Shown here in pieces: positions 33,494 to 43,000 of a DNA stretch of 64,000 bases. The stretch spans positions 27,773 to 91,772 of the forward strand of contig VGZI01000005.1 of NCBI GenBank assembly GCA_016872605.1, written 5' to 3'. Position numbers and translations under genes: made by a program. The notes below the pieces were generated by a model that was not told the origin of the DNA, searched no databases, and was given only the letters and a program-made list of their open reading frames with translations. Every line of letters begins with the position of its first letter. Position 1 is the first letter of the stretch. The stretch is from Planctomycetota bacterium (GTDB taxonomy: Bacteria > Planctomycetota > Planctomycetia > Gemmatales > Gemmataceae).

Positions 33494-34369
33494 TCATTTT
33501 TGCTGCGGCGAATTCGGTGGCGGAAACTCTTTGAGCACGATCTCGAGGCTCTTGCCATAGCCTTTCGGCACCGCCTCGAAGGCGTCGATGTGCCAGAGCG
33601 CCATCAGGGCGATACCGCGCGTCGTAGTGTGCGCCTTGGCCAGCCCGGCGCGAATGCGATCTTCGGTCGCCTTCGGAAGCGCCCCCGGCTTGTACACGAT
33701 GACGGCTGGCGGAACGACGGCGGACTGATCGAGGACCTTGAGATTCTTGGCGAACACCGGCCCCTTGAGCTCCTTGTAGAGGTCGAGCCAAATCGTGTCG
33801 ATGACGGTCGCGTCCGCCTTCTTGCGCGCCACCTGATCGAGCGCTTCGAACTGGGAACCGGACTTTGCAACGGACGCGAAAAACTTTTGCCCATTCGCGA
33901 CCTTGTCCAGATAGATGCGACAATACTCTTTGGTGCCCGACGGTAGGTCGAGCGTCTTGCCGCCCAGCTCGGCGATCGACTTGCCTGTGAAATTCTGGTG
34001 AACGATGAGGTGGGCTCGCTTGTCTTTTTGCTTCGTCGCTGCGATCAGGAATGGCTGTAGATCGGGGTGCTTTTTCTGTGCCCAGGCGAACTCATGAGCG
34101 TAAAGGATGCCGTAGTCGAGTTGCTTGCTGTGAATCCTGGCCGCGATCTCCTCCGCCGTGAGCTTGACCTCGAGGTCGCCGGCCAGGCCGGTCGTCTCTT
34201 TCATGACCTCCTTGAACTCGCCCACGGCAATTTCGATGAAGACCTTGGGTTGATCATGGAGAAACGTCCTGGCCATCGCGATACGAATGGCCTTGGGTTT
34301 TTGGCCGTTGCTCGCATTGATGAACAACAGGACGACAGTTAAAACCAACGTAACTCGTGGCAAGTTCAT
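33494..34369 (-). CDS. PhnD-like phosphate/phosphonate-type periplasmic binding protein
   Basis: The product has 291 residues; start ATG 34369 opening a signal peptide (about 1-22, ending NASNGQ). Type-2 periplasmic binding fold of the PhnD/TctC class: LDYGILYAHEFAWAQKK, IAELGGKTLDLPSGTKEYCRIYL, KKADATVIDTIWLDLYKEL, PPAVIVYKPGALPKATEDRIRAGLA. The ligand-pocket Thr/Ser pattern is compatible with an oxyanion, but the ligand is unknown. No permease or ATPase gene is adjacent, so it is an orphan binding protein or part of a sensory system. Confidence 0.85.
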   Translation of the reverse strand: MNLPRVTLVLTVVLLFINASNGQKPKAIRIAMARTFLHDQPKVFIEIAVGEFKEVMKETTGLAGDLEVKLTAEEIAARIHSKQLDYGILYAHEFAWAQKKHPDLQPFLIAATKQKDKRAHLIVHQNFTGKSIAELGGKTLDLPSGTKEYCRIYLDKVANGQKFFASVAKSGSQFEALDQVARKKADATVIDTIWLDLYKELKGPVFAKNLKVLDQSAVVPPAVIVYKPGALPKATEDRIRAGLAKAHTTTRGIALMALWHIDAFEAVPKGYGKSLEIVLKEFPPPNSPQQK

Positions 34370-34483
34370 ACTAGACTGTCTCACATCGATTAACGCCGCA
34401 TGGCATTTTGACATCAGCGGTGTTGCTTTGCGGGCACTGATGATTCCAATGCGTCCGCCGCGATCAAGACGGTGTCCCCTCAA

Positions 34484-34888
34484 TCACGCATCAGCGCCTC
34501 GAAGCCAGCCTGAACGAAACGCTGGTCGAACGTCAGCGCTTCTTCGATTTTCGCCGCTCACATCACGGCGAAGGCGAAGCAATCGACCAGGCCCCATTCC
34601 TTGTCGCGATGCGATTGATATATGGCGAAACCTTCATCGAAGATTCCTTGTGTGAGCCGGACCAGTTGGACGCCGGTCCGAGGCTAGAAAGTGATGCATA
34701 AACTCGACCCAGCGGTCCCGGAAGTTCCGAGCCAGAGCATTGCCGATCTCCAGCAGCACGGAATCCGTGATGAGGAAACGGCGTCCTGCAAGTTCCTCGG
34801 CAAGCTGGTCGGCACGTTCGTGGTATTGATCGCGCTCGTTCACGAGCGCGACCTCAAAGAGCGTGTCAATGAAGATTATCTTCGACAC
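34484..34888 (-). pseudogene. PIN-domain (VapC-type) toxin, decayed
   Basis: The ATG at 34888 opens a clear PIN-domain N-terminus (MSKIIFIDTLFEVALVNERD, with the first acidic residue) and LITDSVLLEIGNALAR, but the frame then shifts near 34680. The following part (LVRLTQGIFDEGFAIYQSHR, then DKEWGLVDCFAF, then ALTFDQRFVQAGFEALMRD) is found in another frame and itself contains an in-frame TGA (around 34559). Two lesions therefore separate the PIN core. The start overlaps the antitoxin stop by 23 bases, as in normal toxin-antitoxin operons. A non-functional toxin is likely unless the sequence is wrong. Confidence 0.75.
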
Positions 34889-35111
34889 GTTTTTCTCCGC
34901 TCGTGTAGATATCGAGGTTCTCAGCGAAATCCGCCGGCGCCCGAATCTTCTTCACTCGTCTCAGTTTTTCCATGATCCCAGGCTCGTGCTTGCCCTTGTG
35001 CGTGGCGGCAGCATACTCCTGGACCATCCGGTACAACTCGTCAAGATTCTCTTCGGGAATCGTATCAATGACCGCCTGGATTCGTTCTCTAGTGCTTATG
35101 ATCACCGCCAC
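34866..35111 (-). CDS. Antitoxin of a type II toxin-antitoxin pair
   Basis: The product has 81 residues. The start codon is at 35111. A helical N-terminal half (TRERIQAVIDTIPEENLDELYRMVQEY) is followed by an unstructured basic/charged C-terminal tail, the usual layout of antitoxins in which the C-terminus wraps the PIN toxin. Position just upstream of the broken PIN gene supports the call. The exact family (VapB- or DUF2281-like) is uncertain. Confidence 0.75.
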   Translation of the reverse strand: MAVIISTRERIQAVIDTIPEENLDELYRMVQEYAAATHKGKHEPGIMEKLRRVKKIRAPADFAENLDIYTSGEKRVEDNLH

Positions 35112-35123
35112 AATGCGATTCCA

Positions 35124-36554
35124 TCACGCCAAAATCTCGCGCACCAGGCGGCCATGCACGTCGGTCAGGCGGAAGTCGCGGCCTTGGAAACGATAGGTCA
35201 GACGCGTGTGCTCCAGGCCCATCTGCTGCAGGACGGTCGCTTGCAGGTCGTGGACGTGGACGACGCCATTGACGGCGTTGTAGCCGATCTCATCGGTTTC
35301 GCCGTGGATGTAGCCGCGCTTGATGCCGGCGCCGGCAAGCCACATCGTGTAGCCGTCGATGTGATGATCGCGGCCCAGACTCTCTCGCGGCTCGCCCATA
35401 GGGGTTCGGCCAAACTCGCCACCCCAGATCACCAGCGTGTCGTCGAGCATGCCCCGGCGTTTCAGGTCCTTGATCAGGGCGGAACTTGGCCGATCAACCT
35501 CGCGCGTGATGGAGTCGATCGACGTTTCGAGATTCAAGGGGCCGCCGTGATGGTCCCAATCGGTGTGGATGAGCTGAATATAGCGCACGCCGCGTTCGAC
35601 CAGCCGACGCGCCAATAAGCAGTTGGCGGCGAACGACGCCTGGCCCGGCGTGACGCCGTAGAGCCGCAGCGTTTCCGCCGTTTCGCCGGCGAGGTTCATG
35701 ACCTCCGGCGCCGCAGTTTGCATGCGAAACGCCGTCTCGTAGGCGTTGATGCGCGTCTCGATCTCCGGGTCGCCGGTTTCGTTCAGTCGCATGCGGTTGA
35801 GATCGCGCACAACGTCGATGAATTGTGCTTGTTGTTGCGGGTTGACGCCCGGCGGATTTTGCAGATCGAGGATCGGCTGCGGGCCTCGCAGAAACGGCGT
35901 GCCGGAGTAGAGCGTCGGCAGAAACCCACTCGACCAGATCGCCGCCCCGCCGCGCGGCCCGCGCGGCCCCGATTGCAGCACGACGAACGCCGGCAGGCTG
36001 TTCGACTCCGAACCCAGGCCGTAGACGATCCATGAGCCCATCGATGGCCGACCGAACTGCGGCGACCCGGTGTTCAAAAAGACCTTGGCCGGCCCGTGAT
36101 TGAACACGTCGGTCTTCATTCCCTTCAAAAAGCAGATGTCGTCGGCGATCTCGCGATGGAACGGCAACAACTCGCTGATGTCCGCACCGATGCGCCCCGC
36201 TTTCGCAAATCGCCGCCGCGTGCCGAGCAACTTGGCGTCGGGCCGAATGAACGCGAAGCGCCGCCCCGCCGTGAACGACGCCGGCACGGTCTGCCCATCG
36301 AGCCGTTGCAACGTCGGCTTCGGATCGAACAACTCCAGATGGCTCGGCCCCCCCGCCATGAACAGGAAGATGACCGCTTTCGCCTTCGCCGCGAAGTGTC
36401 CGGCGCGTGGTCGCAGCGGATTGGCATCCCCGGACGAGCCCGCAGCGCCAGCAAGGGAATCGCCGTTGAGCAGCGACGCCAGCGCCATCGAGCCGAGGCC
36501 CATGGTGCTGCTGGCAAGAAACTGGCGACGCGTATGAAAATGGTAGTCGTTCAT
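35124..36554 (-). CDS. DUF1501 family protein (Tat-exported)
   Basis: The product has 476 residues; ATG 36554 follows GGAGAGCATCC. The twin-arginine leader HTRRQFLASSTMGLG is at the N-terminus. Hallmarks: FLFMAGGPSHLELFDPKP, GVRYIQLIHTDWDHHGG with its conserved His pair, EFGRTPMGEP...GRDHHIDGYT, FRLTDVHGRLVREILA. More divergent from the two other intact copies than they are from each other. It is 15 bases downstream of the Uma2 gene stop, so they may be co-transcribed, but no DUF1549 partner is present. Function unknown. Confidence 0.92.
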   Translation of the reverse strand: MNDYHFHTRRQFLASSTMGLGSMALASLLNGDSLAGAAGSSGDANPLRPRAGHFAAKAKAVIFLFMAGGPSHLELFDPKPTLQRLDGQTVPASFTAGRRFAFIRPDAKLLGTRRRFAKAGRIGADISELLPFHREIADDICFLKGMKTDVFNHGPAKVFLNTGSPQFGRPSMGSWIVYGLGSESNSLPAFVVLQSGPRGPRGGAAIWSSGFLPTLYSGTPFLRGPQPILDLQNPPGVNPQQQAQFIDVVRDLNRMRLNETGDPEIETRINAYETAFRMQTAAPEVMNLAGETAETLRLYGVTPGQASFAANCLLARRLVERGVRYIQLIHTDWDHHGGPLNLETSIDSITREVDRPSSALIKDLKRRGMLDDTLVIWGGEFGRTPMGEPRESLGRDHHIDGYTMWLAGAGIKRGYIHGETDEIGYNAVNGVVHVHDLQATVLQQMGLEHTRLTYRFQGRDFRLTDVHGRLVREILA

Positions 36555-36569
36555 GGATGCTCTCCAACG

Positions 36570-37181
36570 TTAATCCTCAGTTTCGCTCGCAAACGTGATC
36601 CGCTTGTAGACGTCTGCCGCGTTGAGCTTGCACTTGATCGATTTGATCATGACGACGGCATCGAGCCCTTGGTGAATCGTGTATTTCCAGGAGCTGTCCT
36701 TCTGTCGTTGATAATGTTCGATCTGCGGCCGATCCTGGCTCACCAGAATGTAGTCGGTAAGCGTGGGGTTGAATTGCTGATAGCGCACGAACTTCAGGCC
36801 GCGATCAAAGGCTTCCGTCGATTCGGAGAGCGTCTCGACGATGACCTTCGGATTAAGCAACACGTCCTTATGCTCGTCGAGGAATTTCGGTTCGCCGTAT
36901 ACGACGACGATATCGGGGTAGGAGTACAATCCGGCTGGTCGTTTTGGCGACTTTGGCAACGGGCCAATGCGCACCTCGGTGTTCCCTGAACGCGCCTCGC
37001 ACGGTCCATCGTCTAGCTGATTGGCCAGGGATCGCAGAATATTCGTGGACGCGGTCCCGTGCTCCCACGATTCGCCCGCCGTCGAGAAGACCTCGCCATC
37101 AACGAAGACATGGCGTTCCTCGGCAGCGCGTTCGAAGGCCAGGTCTTCGTCTTCGGTCAGGATGGATTTCGGCAAGCCCAT
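36570..37181 (-). CDS. Uma2-family putative endonuclease (DUF820)
   Basis: The product has 203 residues; ATG 37181 lies nine bases after GAGG. Uma2 proteins have a PD-(D/E)XK nuclease fold and are multiplied in planctomycetes and cyanobacteria. Seen here: HVFVDGEVFSTAG, SGNTEVRIGPLP, YSYPDIVVVYGEPKF (catalytic Asp) and VETLSESTEAFDRGLKFVRYQ. The target is unknown. Two small minus-strand frames upstream could belong to the same locus. A start further upstream is open but lacks conservation. Confidence 0.85.
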   Translation of the reverse strand: MGLPKSILTEDEDLAFERAAEERHVFVDGEVFSTAGESWEHGTASTNILRSLANQLDDGPCEARSGNTEVRIGPLPKSPKRPAGLYSYPDIVVVYGEPKFLDEHKDVLLNPKVIVETLSESTEAFDRGLKFVRYQQFNPTLTDYILVSQDRPQIEHYQRQKDSSWKYTIHQGLDAVVMIKSIKCKLNAADVYKRITFASETED

Positions 37182-37266
37182 GCGAACATCCTCTACGCAG
37201 TCGTTGCCATTATAGCGGACGTCTTCAGAGCCTAAAGCGTCGCGCATCTGCATAAGGTCCCGAGCC

Positions 37267-37380
37267 CTAAAACCACCTACCCGCATGGTGACGATATTCC
37301 TTCAGGAGTTCTTCCATTTTCAGAAGGTCCGATTTACCCTTCAAGTCGGAAAAAAACTCGATCTCCTCAAACACTGGCAT
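37267..37380 (-). CDS. Small hypothetical ORF
   Basis: A 37-residue frame from ATG 37380 (MPVFEEIEFFSDLKGKSDLL) ends at TAG 37267. Highly charged helical peptide. The Shine-Dalgarno sequence is weak. It fits into the gap between the broken membrane protein and Uma2 with consistent spacing; support is modest. Confidence 0.35.
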   Translation of the reverse strand: MPVFEEIEFFSDLKGKSDLLKMEELLKEYRHHAGRWF

Positions 37381-37398
37381 GGTAAATCGGTCACTGAC

Positions 37399-37869
37399 CT
37401 AACCTGGTGAGCATTTCCAATAGCGCCAGGAGTCGTTGGCAAGTTTCTTGCCCTTATGCACCCGCCTCACGACGAAAATATGTTCTCTTATTTCGTCTGC
37501 GATCGGAATCTCAATGTGATTTGGCAGATAATAATGGAAGGTGTATGACAGTACTTCTTCGGTGCGCACTGCTCCCATAAACCCCGTAAATCGATTTCTC
37601 TTCACAATGAGTATCGGTGCAACGACCTTGCCCGACCCTAATGTTGCAAACTGCTTTGTTTCCCATTGATAAGTCTCTTTACCTTGTGGCACTTCCCCTG
37701 CGTTTACGGCTAACCGTTTAGTTTTCGCAAAAATCAATACACCATTGGGCGGATCGGGAGGGGTACCTCGAGATTGATGGCCCAAGAATTCCCACGCCGC
37801 TATGCCAAGAATGGTAAGCGGTCAGCTGGCAAGACCCACTCCTAGAAAGACCAGGAAGGCGACCGCCAT
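37399..37869 (-). pseudogene. Small membrane protein with in-frame TGA
   Basis: From ATG 37869 the frame encodes a strongly hydrophobic segment (MAVAFLVFLGVGLAS), then TGA (37824-37822), then continues hydrophobic in the same frame (PLTILGIAAWEFLGHQ) and on through a soluble domain to 37399. The TGA falls inside what would be one transmembrane helix, where Trp (TGG) would be natural, so a nonsense change or sequencing error is the simplest reading. The soluble part (about 128 residues) has no recognised family. A possible longer start upstream (isoleucine at the expected Met position) may also be altered. Confidence 0.55.
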
Positions 37870-37949
37870 CTTTTTTGGCGTCAACTCTATGTTTACGTCC
37901 GAGATGGTGGTTTGCAGCCGGCATAGAGCGGGTCGGATCGTGGCGGCGT

Positions 37950-38040
37950 GAGGCCAGGCTTTCTAGCCTGATCGCGGAGGTAGGTGGCTAGGCTGGAACG
38001 CCCGGCCCCACGGGCCGGGCGAGGCTGGAAAGCCAAGTCC
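37950..38040. repeat. REP-like palindromes downstream of the RAYT gene
   Basis: Contains ggccaggctttctagcctg (37951-37969), a related gctaggctgg unit, and an inner hairpin cgcccggcccc / gggccgggcg. Same core (GGCTTTCTAGCC) as the palindromes at 38749-38810 and 48636-48696. It lies next to the stop of the RAYT gene, as expected for a REP element. Confidence 0.75.
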
Positions 38041-38049
38041 CACAGAAGA

Positions 38050-38733
38050 CTATCTTATCAGATATTCGCCGGGTTCGATGGATCGAGTCTTGCGATCGCG
38101 CGCCGAGGACCAGAGATAGTCCTCCGGCGTCTTCGCTAGACCGGCCTTGACCGGATTGTCTTCGATGTACCGGATGATGCGTTCCAGCTCGTCATCGCCG
38201 CGAACCACGTGGTCCCAGGATTCCTCTTGCCAAAACGTGCCGGTCAAGCCGATGAGTTTGTTGCATTCGCGGGCCGTGAAGCCTTTGATGCTCTGCATCA
38301 CGCATTCGCGCGGGGTGCGTTGGTCGCCAACCTTCTGATGCTCTTCGAACCAATCCGCGCGCGGGTGAAACACCCAGTGAAAATGGCTCGGCATCACGAC
38401 ATAAGCCAGCAGATCGTAACGAACGCCCGCGAAATGCAACATGGCATCGCGCACGATCCTGGCGGCTTGATTGTTCTCTAACCACTTGACCGCAGGAATA
38501 CGATCGATCCAATCGTCGAAGCGGGCAAAGACCAGTTTGTGTTTGCGGAGTTCCCATGCGGGTTCGTCGATGGTGGCCGGCTTCACACCGGATTCGAGTT
38601 CGTCGCGATATCGGTTGAGATCGAGTCGCCCTTGCGCGGGAATACTGCCTTCCAGGCACGCCGTGACAAAATAGATGCCGTCCTCAACATCCCAGTGCGG
38701 CAGGCGTCGGCGACGAAAAATGCCATCGTTCAT
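38050..38733 (-). CDS. REP-associated tyrosine transposase (RAYT)
   Basis: The product has 227 residues; ATG 38733 follows AAAGGAGG. A Y1/TnpA_REP-type HUH transposase. Hallmarks: RRRLPHWDVEDGIYFVTACLEGS, the metal-binding HUH motif region YVVMPSHFHWVFHP, and a catalytic Tyr in IRYIEDNPVKAGL. The length fits RAYTs, and the flanking palindromes (38749-38810 and 37950-38040) with TCTAG cores fit a REP element family. RAYTs are single-copy, vertically kept genes that move REP sequences. Its DNA specificity is inferred, not shown. Confidence 0.93.
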   Translation of the reverse strand: MNDGIFRRRRLPHWDVEDGIYFVTACLEGSIPAQGRLDLNRYRDELESGVKPATIDEPAWELRKHKLVFARFDDWIDRIPAVKWLENNQAARIVRDAMLHFAGVRYDLLAYVVMPSHFHWVFHPRADWFEEHQKVGDQRTPRECVMQSIKGFTARECNKLIGLTGTFWQEESWDHVVRGDDELERIIRYIEDNPVKAGLAKTPEDYLWSSARDRKTRSIEPGEYLIR

Positions 38734-38748
38734 CGATGCCTCCTTTAG

Positions 38749-38810
38749 TGGGGCCAGGCTTTCTAGCCTGGCCAATCCGGCTCATGGCCAGGCTAGAAAG
38801 CCTGGCCCCA
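38749..38810. repeat. Perfect REP pair upstream of the RAYT gene
   Basis: Arms of 25 bases (38749-38773, 38786-38810; core ccaggctttctagcctgg) are exact inverted copies around a 12-base spacer, 16 bases upstream of the RAYT start. A BIME-like arrangement; copies with the same core sit at 37950-38040 and 48636-48696. Confidence 0.85.
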
Positions 38811-38851
38811 CATCACCCTGACGGTCGCGGCTCTGACGTTCGCGCTGCACG

Positions 38852-39823
38852 TCACTTCAGCTCGACCAGCCAGACGTTGCGGTAGACGACGGGGTTGCCG
38901 TGGTTTTGCAGGTGGATGGTGCCAGACTGGGCGCCGCCTTTGAGCTCGAAGCCGTCGTGGACGACGACGCCGTTGTGGTGGACCGTGATGCGCGGCGGGC
39001 CTTGCTTCTTGGTTTCCGGATCGATTTTTCCTGGACGGTGCTCGATGTCGAAAGTCTGCCAAACGAGGGGAGGTAGGCACATGTTGACGTTGGGGGCGCG
39101 TTCGCTGTAGATGCCGCCGCACTCGTTGTTCTTGCCTTCCAGGCCGAAGCTGTCGAGCACTTGAACCTCGCGGCCACAGACGTAGACGCCGCTGTTGCCT
39201 CGACCTTGTCCGCCGGCGGTGGGCTGGAAGGGGGTGCGGAATTCGATGTGCAGCTTGAAGTTGGCGAACTTCTTTTTGGTCGTGTTGGGCACGCCGAGCA
39301 GCTCGCCGACCATTTTCTTTTCGTTCCATTCATCGGCGTTCTTGCCGTCGAAGAGGACGACGGCGCCTTCGGGCGGCTTGGCGCCGAGCGTGGTGCTCTT
39401 ACGCTCAACGCGCTTGAGCTCGATGTAGATCGGATCGTCGGTGACGAGGTTGAGCGTATTCTTCTTGGCGTTGATCTGGCTGCCTTTGCGAAAATCGCCG
39501 CCCATGAAGGAGGCGATGCCTTTGTCGGGATCGAGCTTGGCTTCGAGTTTGGTTTTTTTGGATTTCGGGTCCCAGCCGGCGCCGGGGAGGCCGCCCTGGA
39601 GGATGTAGACGTCGAACTTGCCGTTGCCGCGCGCCACGACCTGGGCGGCGACGCCTTGGCCGTCGCGCGCGTATTCGCCCTGGATGGCGTAATCGATCGG
39701 CGCGTCGGCCACATCGGTGAAGACGTTGGCCGGTTTTTTCGGCGCGGTCTTCTTGTCCTTGGCATCGGACGAAAGCGGAACAAACGCAGAAACGGTGATG
39801 AGGAACCCGATGAACCAACGCAT
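38852..39823 (-). CDS. DUF1080 / 3-keto-disaccharide hydrolase-like domain protein
   Basis: The product has 323 residues; ATG 39823 follows AAGGGGGC. Signal peptide about 1-20. Residues about 30-135 are an extra domain with no named family; about 140-323 are DUF1080, seen in VVLFDGKNADEWNEKK, LHIEFRTPFQPT, GNSGVYVCGREVQVLDSFG, ECGGIYSERAPNVNMCLPP and PPRITVHHNGVVVHDGFELKG. Compared with the gene at 5897-6601 it keeps more of the family motifs (the N-terminal FDGK, the EFRT strand and the Gly-rich GVY loop). Probably periplasmic glycan-associated. A perfect palindrome separates it from the divergent 1311-residue gene. Confidence 0.92.
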   Translation of the reverse strand: MRWFIGFLITVSAFVPLSSDAKDKKTAPKKPANVFTDVADAPIDYAIQGEYARDGQGVAAQVVARGNGKFDVYILQGGLPGAGWDPKSKKTKLEAKLDPDKGIASFMGGDFRKGSQINAKKNTLNLVTDDPIYIELKRVERKSTTLGAKPPEGAVVLFDGKNADEWNEKKMVGELLGVPNTTKKKFANFKLHIEFRTPFQPTAGGQGRGNSGVYVCGREVQVLDSFGLEGKNNECGGIYSERAPNVNMCLPPLVWQTFDIEHRPGKIDPETKKQGPPRITVHHNGVVVHDGFELKGGAQSGTIHLQNHGNPVVYRNVWLVELK

Positions 39824-39849
39824 GACTGCCCCCTTTTGAGGTTGGCCTA

Positions 39850-39882
39850 CAGCGCAAGCAAGGGCCGCCCTTGCTTGCGCTG
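39850..39882. repeat. Perfect palindrome in a divergent promoter region
   Basis: cagcgcaagcaaggg and its exact complement surround a three-base loop. It lies between the divergent starts of the DUF1080 gene (39823) and the large orphan (40020), where an operator could sit, but it resembles the other dispersed GCGCAAGC palindromes. Confidence 0.6.
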
Positions 39883-40019
39883 CGGGCTTGTTGAGACGCT
39901 ACGGCGCTGCAAGACACCTGATACAATAGTTGACAGGATCGACGGCCATTCTGCAAGTAGAATGATGCGACGGCAAGAGGGTCTTCGATACCGGAAGGAG
40001 CGGAGCGCAGAGGTAACCC

Positions 40020-43000
40020 ATGACCAAGGACGATCATTTCGTCGGCATCGATCAGGCGGTTGCGCTGCCTGCGCTGCTCGGCTACCTCAATTTCTCGGAA
40101 GGCCGACCGGATCCTCGTTTCCAGAAGAACCTCCACGACGCCTTCGCATTTCTCCTCGACCATGGCTCCGACAAGCCGTGGGACGACCTGTGCCGTGTTC
40201 TGCTGGCGCGGCTGAAGACACTGCAACAGACAGGCGGGGCGGCGTTTGCCGATATTGCACAAGCCGAAGCAGTCGTGCAACTAGCGCTCGGCGACGTGCT
40301 TCCCGCGTACCGGGCACATCATCGCGATCTGCTTGCGCACCAGAGCAAAAGCGACCTTTGGCAGCCGTTCTTTCTGGCCCGCGTTCTCGAGGCCGTGTTG
40401 GCTCAGCGCGGCCCATGGTCTGAGACTGCACGCATCGTCGCCGGCGCCGTCAAGCTCCTCAACGATTACGTCGGCCATCGTCCGGTCGCCGTCCTTGAGA
40501 ACGAGCGCCGCGGCGAAATCTACGACCACGAACGCGTCCGCCCCATCCCGCTTTACTTGCGCGGCGCCGGCGTCGCGCGTGGCAAGTATCATGACCTCGT
40601 CGAACTCGCTCTCAAGATCCTCGACAAGACGCCTGAATCGATCCGCCTCGACGCCTACTTCGATTCGACCATGCTCGACGAACTCACTCTCGATCCACGT
40701 GCCTACGACTTCGGGCATCCCGCCGACAAACGGCCCAACTATTGCTTCGGCGAATGGGACCCGCATCTCATCGACAATCAGGGCCGCTATCGCCGATTCG
40801 TCGTTCGGCAGATTCTGATCGACGGTTTGTGGCAGCGAACGCTGCGCAATTCTTCGGTCGACCGCGACGAACTGCTCTACGAATCGGCCGCCGTTCTCGC
40901 CGGCACGATCCTCATGGCGTCGGGCGTGTGCGGTTCCGGACCGACGACCCACGACTCCACGGTAACGCTTTCGACGCTGGTGCCGCGGATCGCCAAATAC
41001 CGCGAAGGATTCTACACGCAGCTTCTGCCGACGGTTCCAGGCAAGCATGGTACGCGGCTGCAGGCCGAGGCCAAGTTGCTCAAGCAACCGTTCGGCGGCG
41101 TGCGCCAGGCACTCAATCAATACCTCGCTAACCAGCGGGCGCTGCAGCTTCAGCAGCGCCATCTCGCCCTGTTGTTCGCCGACATCGGCTATCCCGAAGC
41201 CGCGCGGCGGCAGGTCGCCCTTATCCCGGTCGCCTCCGTTCGCATCCTTAGCGAGATGCAGATTCTGCTCACCACAGGCAATCTGTCGATCGACCAAGGC
41301 CATCTGGACGTCGCGGCGAAGAACCTCACCATCATCGAAGAGATGCTCAAACGCGGCATCGCCTGTGGCGCTCTCGTCGATCCCTGGAACATCCTTGGCT
41401 TCAGCGGCCATTACCCGCGCTTTCACTCCGTTGAAGACAGCGTGCGCGATCAACGTATCGACGATCTCATTCACATCGTCGATCAGTTCTTCAATCTCTA
41501 TGGCCGATTGCTCAGCGAAGGCGCGACGTCCGGGACGTTCAAGCCCGACAAGGACCTGGCCAAGGAGATGCGCCGCCTCGCCGACTGGTGGGACTGCTTC
41601 GCCACCACTACCGTTAGCGACATCGAACACGTGCACGGCAACGAGGCGACGCAATCGGCCGAGCACGTCGCGAAGTCCTTGACACGCTGGCGCGAGCGCG
41701 GCGCCGGCGCCGCCGACCTCGCTTTCTGGCGCGAGCAGCTCGATGGGTTCCACTCCGCCAAAGCCTTCGCTCTGGTCGTCGACGCGCTCCTGCACAAGCA
41801 AGATTATCGCGCGTCCGCTTCCCTGCTCATGACCTGGCTGAGCCACGCCGACCAGGTCACCCTCGTCGAAGGCGAGCACTCCTTCCATCAACTCGCACTT
41901 CGCTGGATGCTCGGCATCAGCCTGGCCATTGCCGAGCTTCAGACTCAGGGCGAAGCCGCCAAGCCGCTCCTTGAGTTGACCGTCAAGTTCTTCGACTACA
42001 TCGAAGCCAATGCCGACGAATTCTGGAACGTCCCCCGGCTCGACGTGCTTGGCACGGGTACAGAAACAGCGCCCGACGAACCGCCGCCTCCGGATGACGA
42101 CGACGACGACGACCGCGAATCGCTTTACGGGGCCGCGTATGAGGAAATGACTTACCAGGACAGCACCGACGACGATATCGAAGGCAGCGTTATGGACGCT
42201 GCCCCGAAACGCGATTTCGACCTGCTCTATGAAGCCGAGCGATTGGAAAAGCGGCTGCAGTTCCTTTCGACGCTCGGCCGGCTTTGGAACATTGCCACGC
42301 GCTGCCTGCGCCGAGTCCCGCGCGAACTCGTGCCGCGCCTGGCTCACACAACGAGCGGTTGGCTTCGCCGAGCCGAGCACAACGAGAAGGAACTGCGTGA
42401 CCTCCTCAACGTCATCCACGAACACGACGTCCCCGAACCGTCGGGCGCTTATGAAGCCATGGTCGAGTACGATCGCCATCGCTCGACGAAGGAGCGCATT
42501 CTCAACCAGGTCATCGCCACCACGCTCGACCATGTGCTGGCGATCGGCGCCATGCGCGGCATACGCGAGGACGGGGCGCTCGACGACGGCGAGGCGTGGA
42601 GCCCGGTGGTTCTCTCTTTGGAGCGGGCGCTAACCCGCGAGGACGCTGACGCCGCCCGGTCGCTGCTGCCGGTGTTCATCGCCCGGTTTCGCCAGGAGCC
42701 GCTCTTGTACACGCCGCTCTCGCACGGCGGCCACCCGGCGCTCATCCTGCAAGCCAGCCTCGCCCAGATGATGTTGCGCGGCCTGGTCTACAACCTGCCC
42801 AAGCAAGGGATGATTCACGAGACGTATCAACTGCTGCGATTAGCTCGCTCGATGGAGGCCGGACAAACGCTTGCCGGGCCTCGCATCACGGAATACGACC
42901 GGCTTTTCCAGCTCGGCCTGCAGGCCGCCGTTGATGCCGTCGTCGATGCCGCCCTGCGCGAGAATATTGAACCGACGAAACTGATCGATTCTCTCGAGAC

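Noticed and set aside
37718..37924. 68-codon minus-strand frame overlapping the broken small membrane protein
   Set aside because: Different frame from the hydrophobic helix and soluble domain; low-complexity basic sequence without support.
40281..42533. 750-codon minus-strand frame opposite the 1311-residue gene
   Set aside because: Long antisense frames are expected in GC-rich DNA; no recognisable domain and the plus-strand gene has the better start and context.
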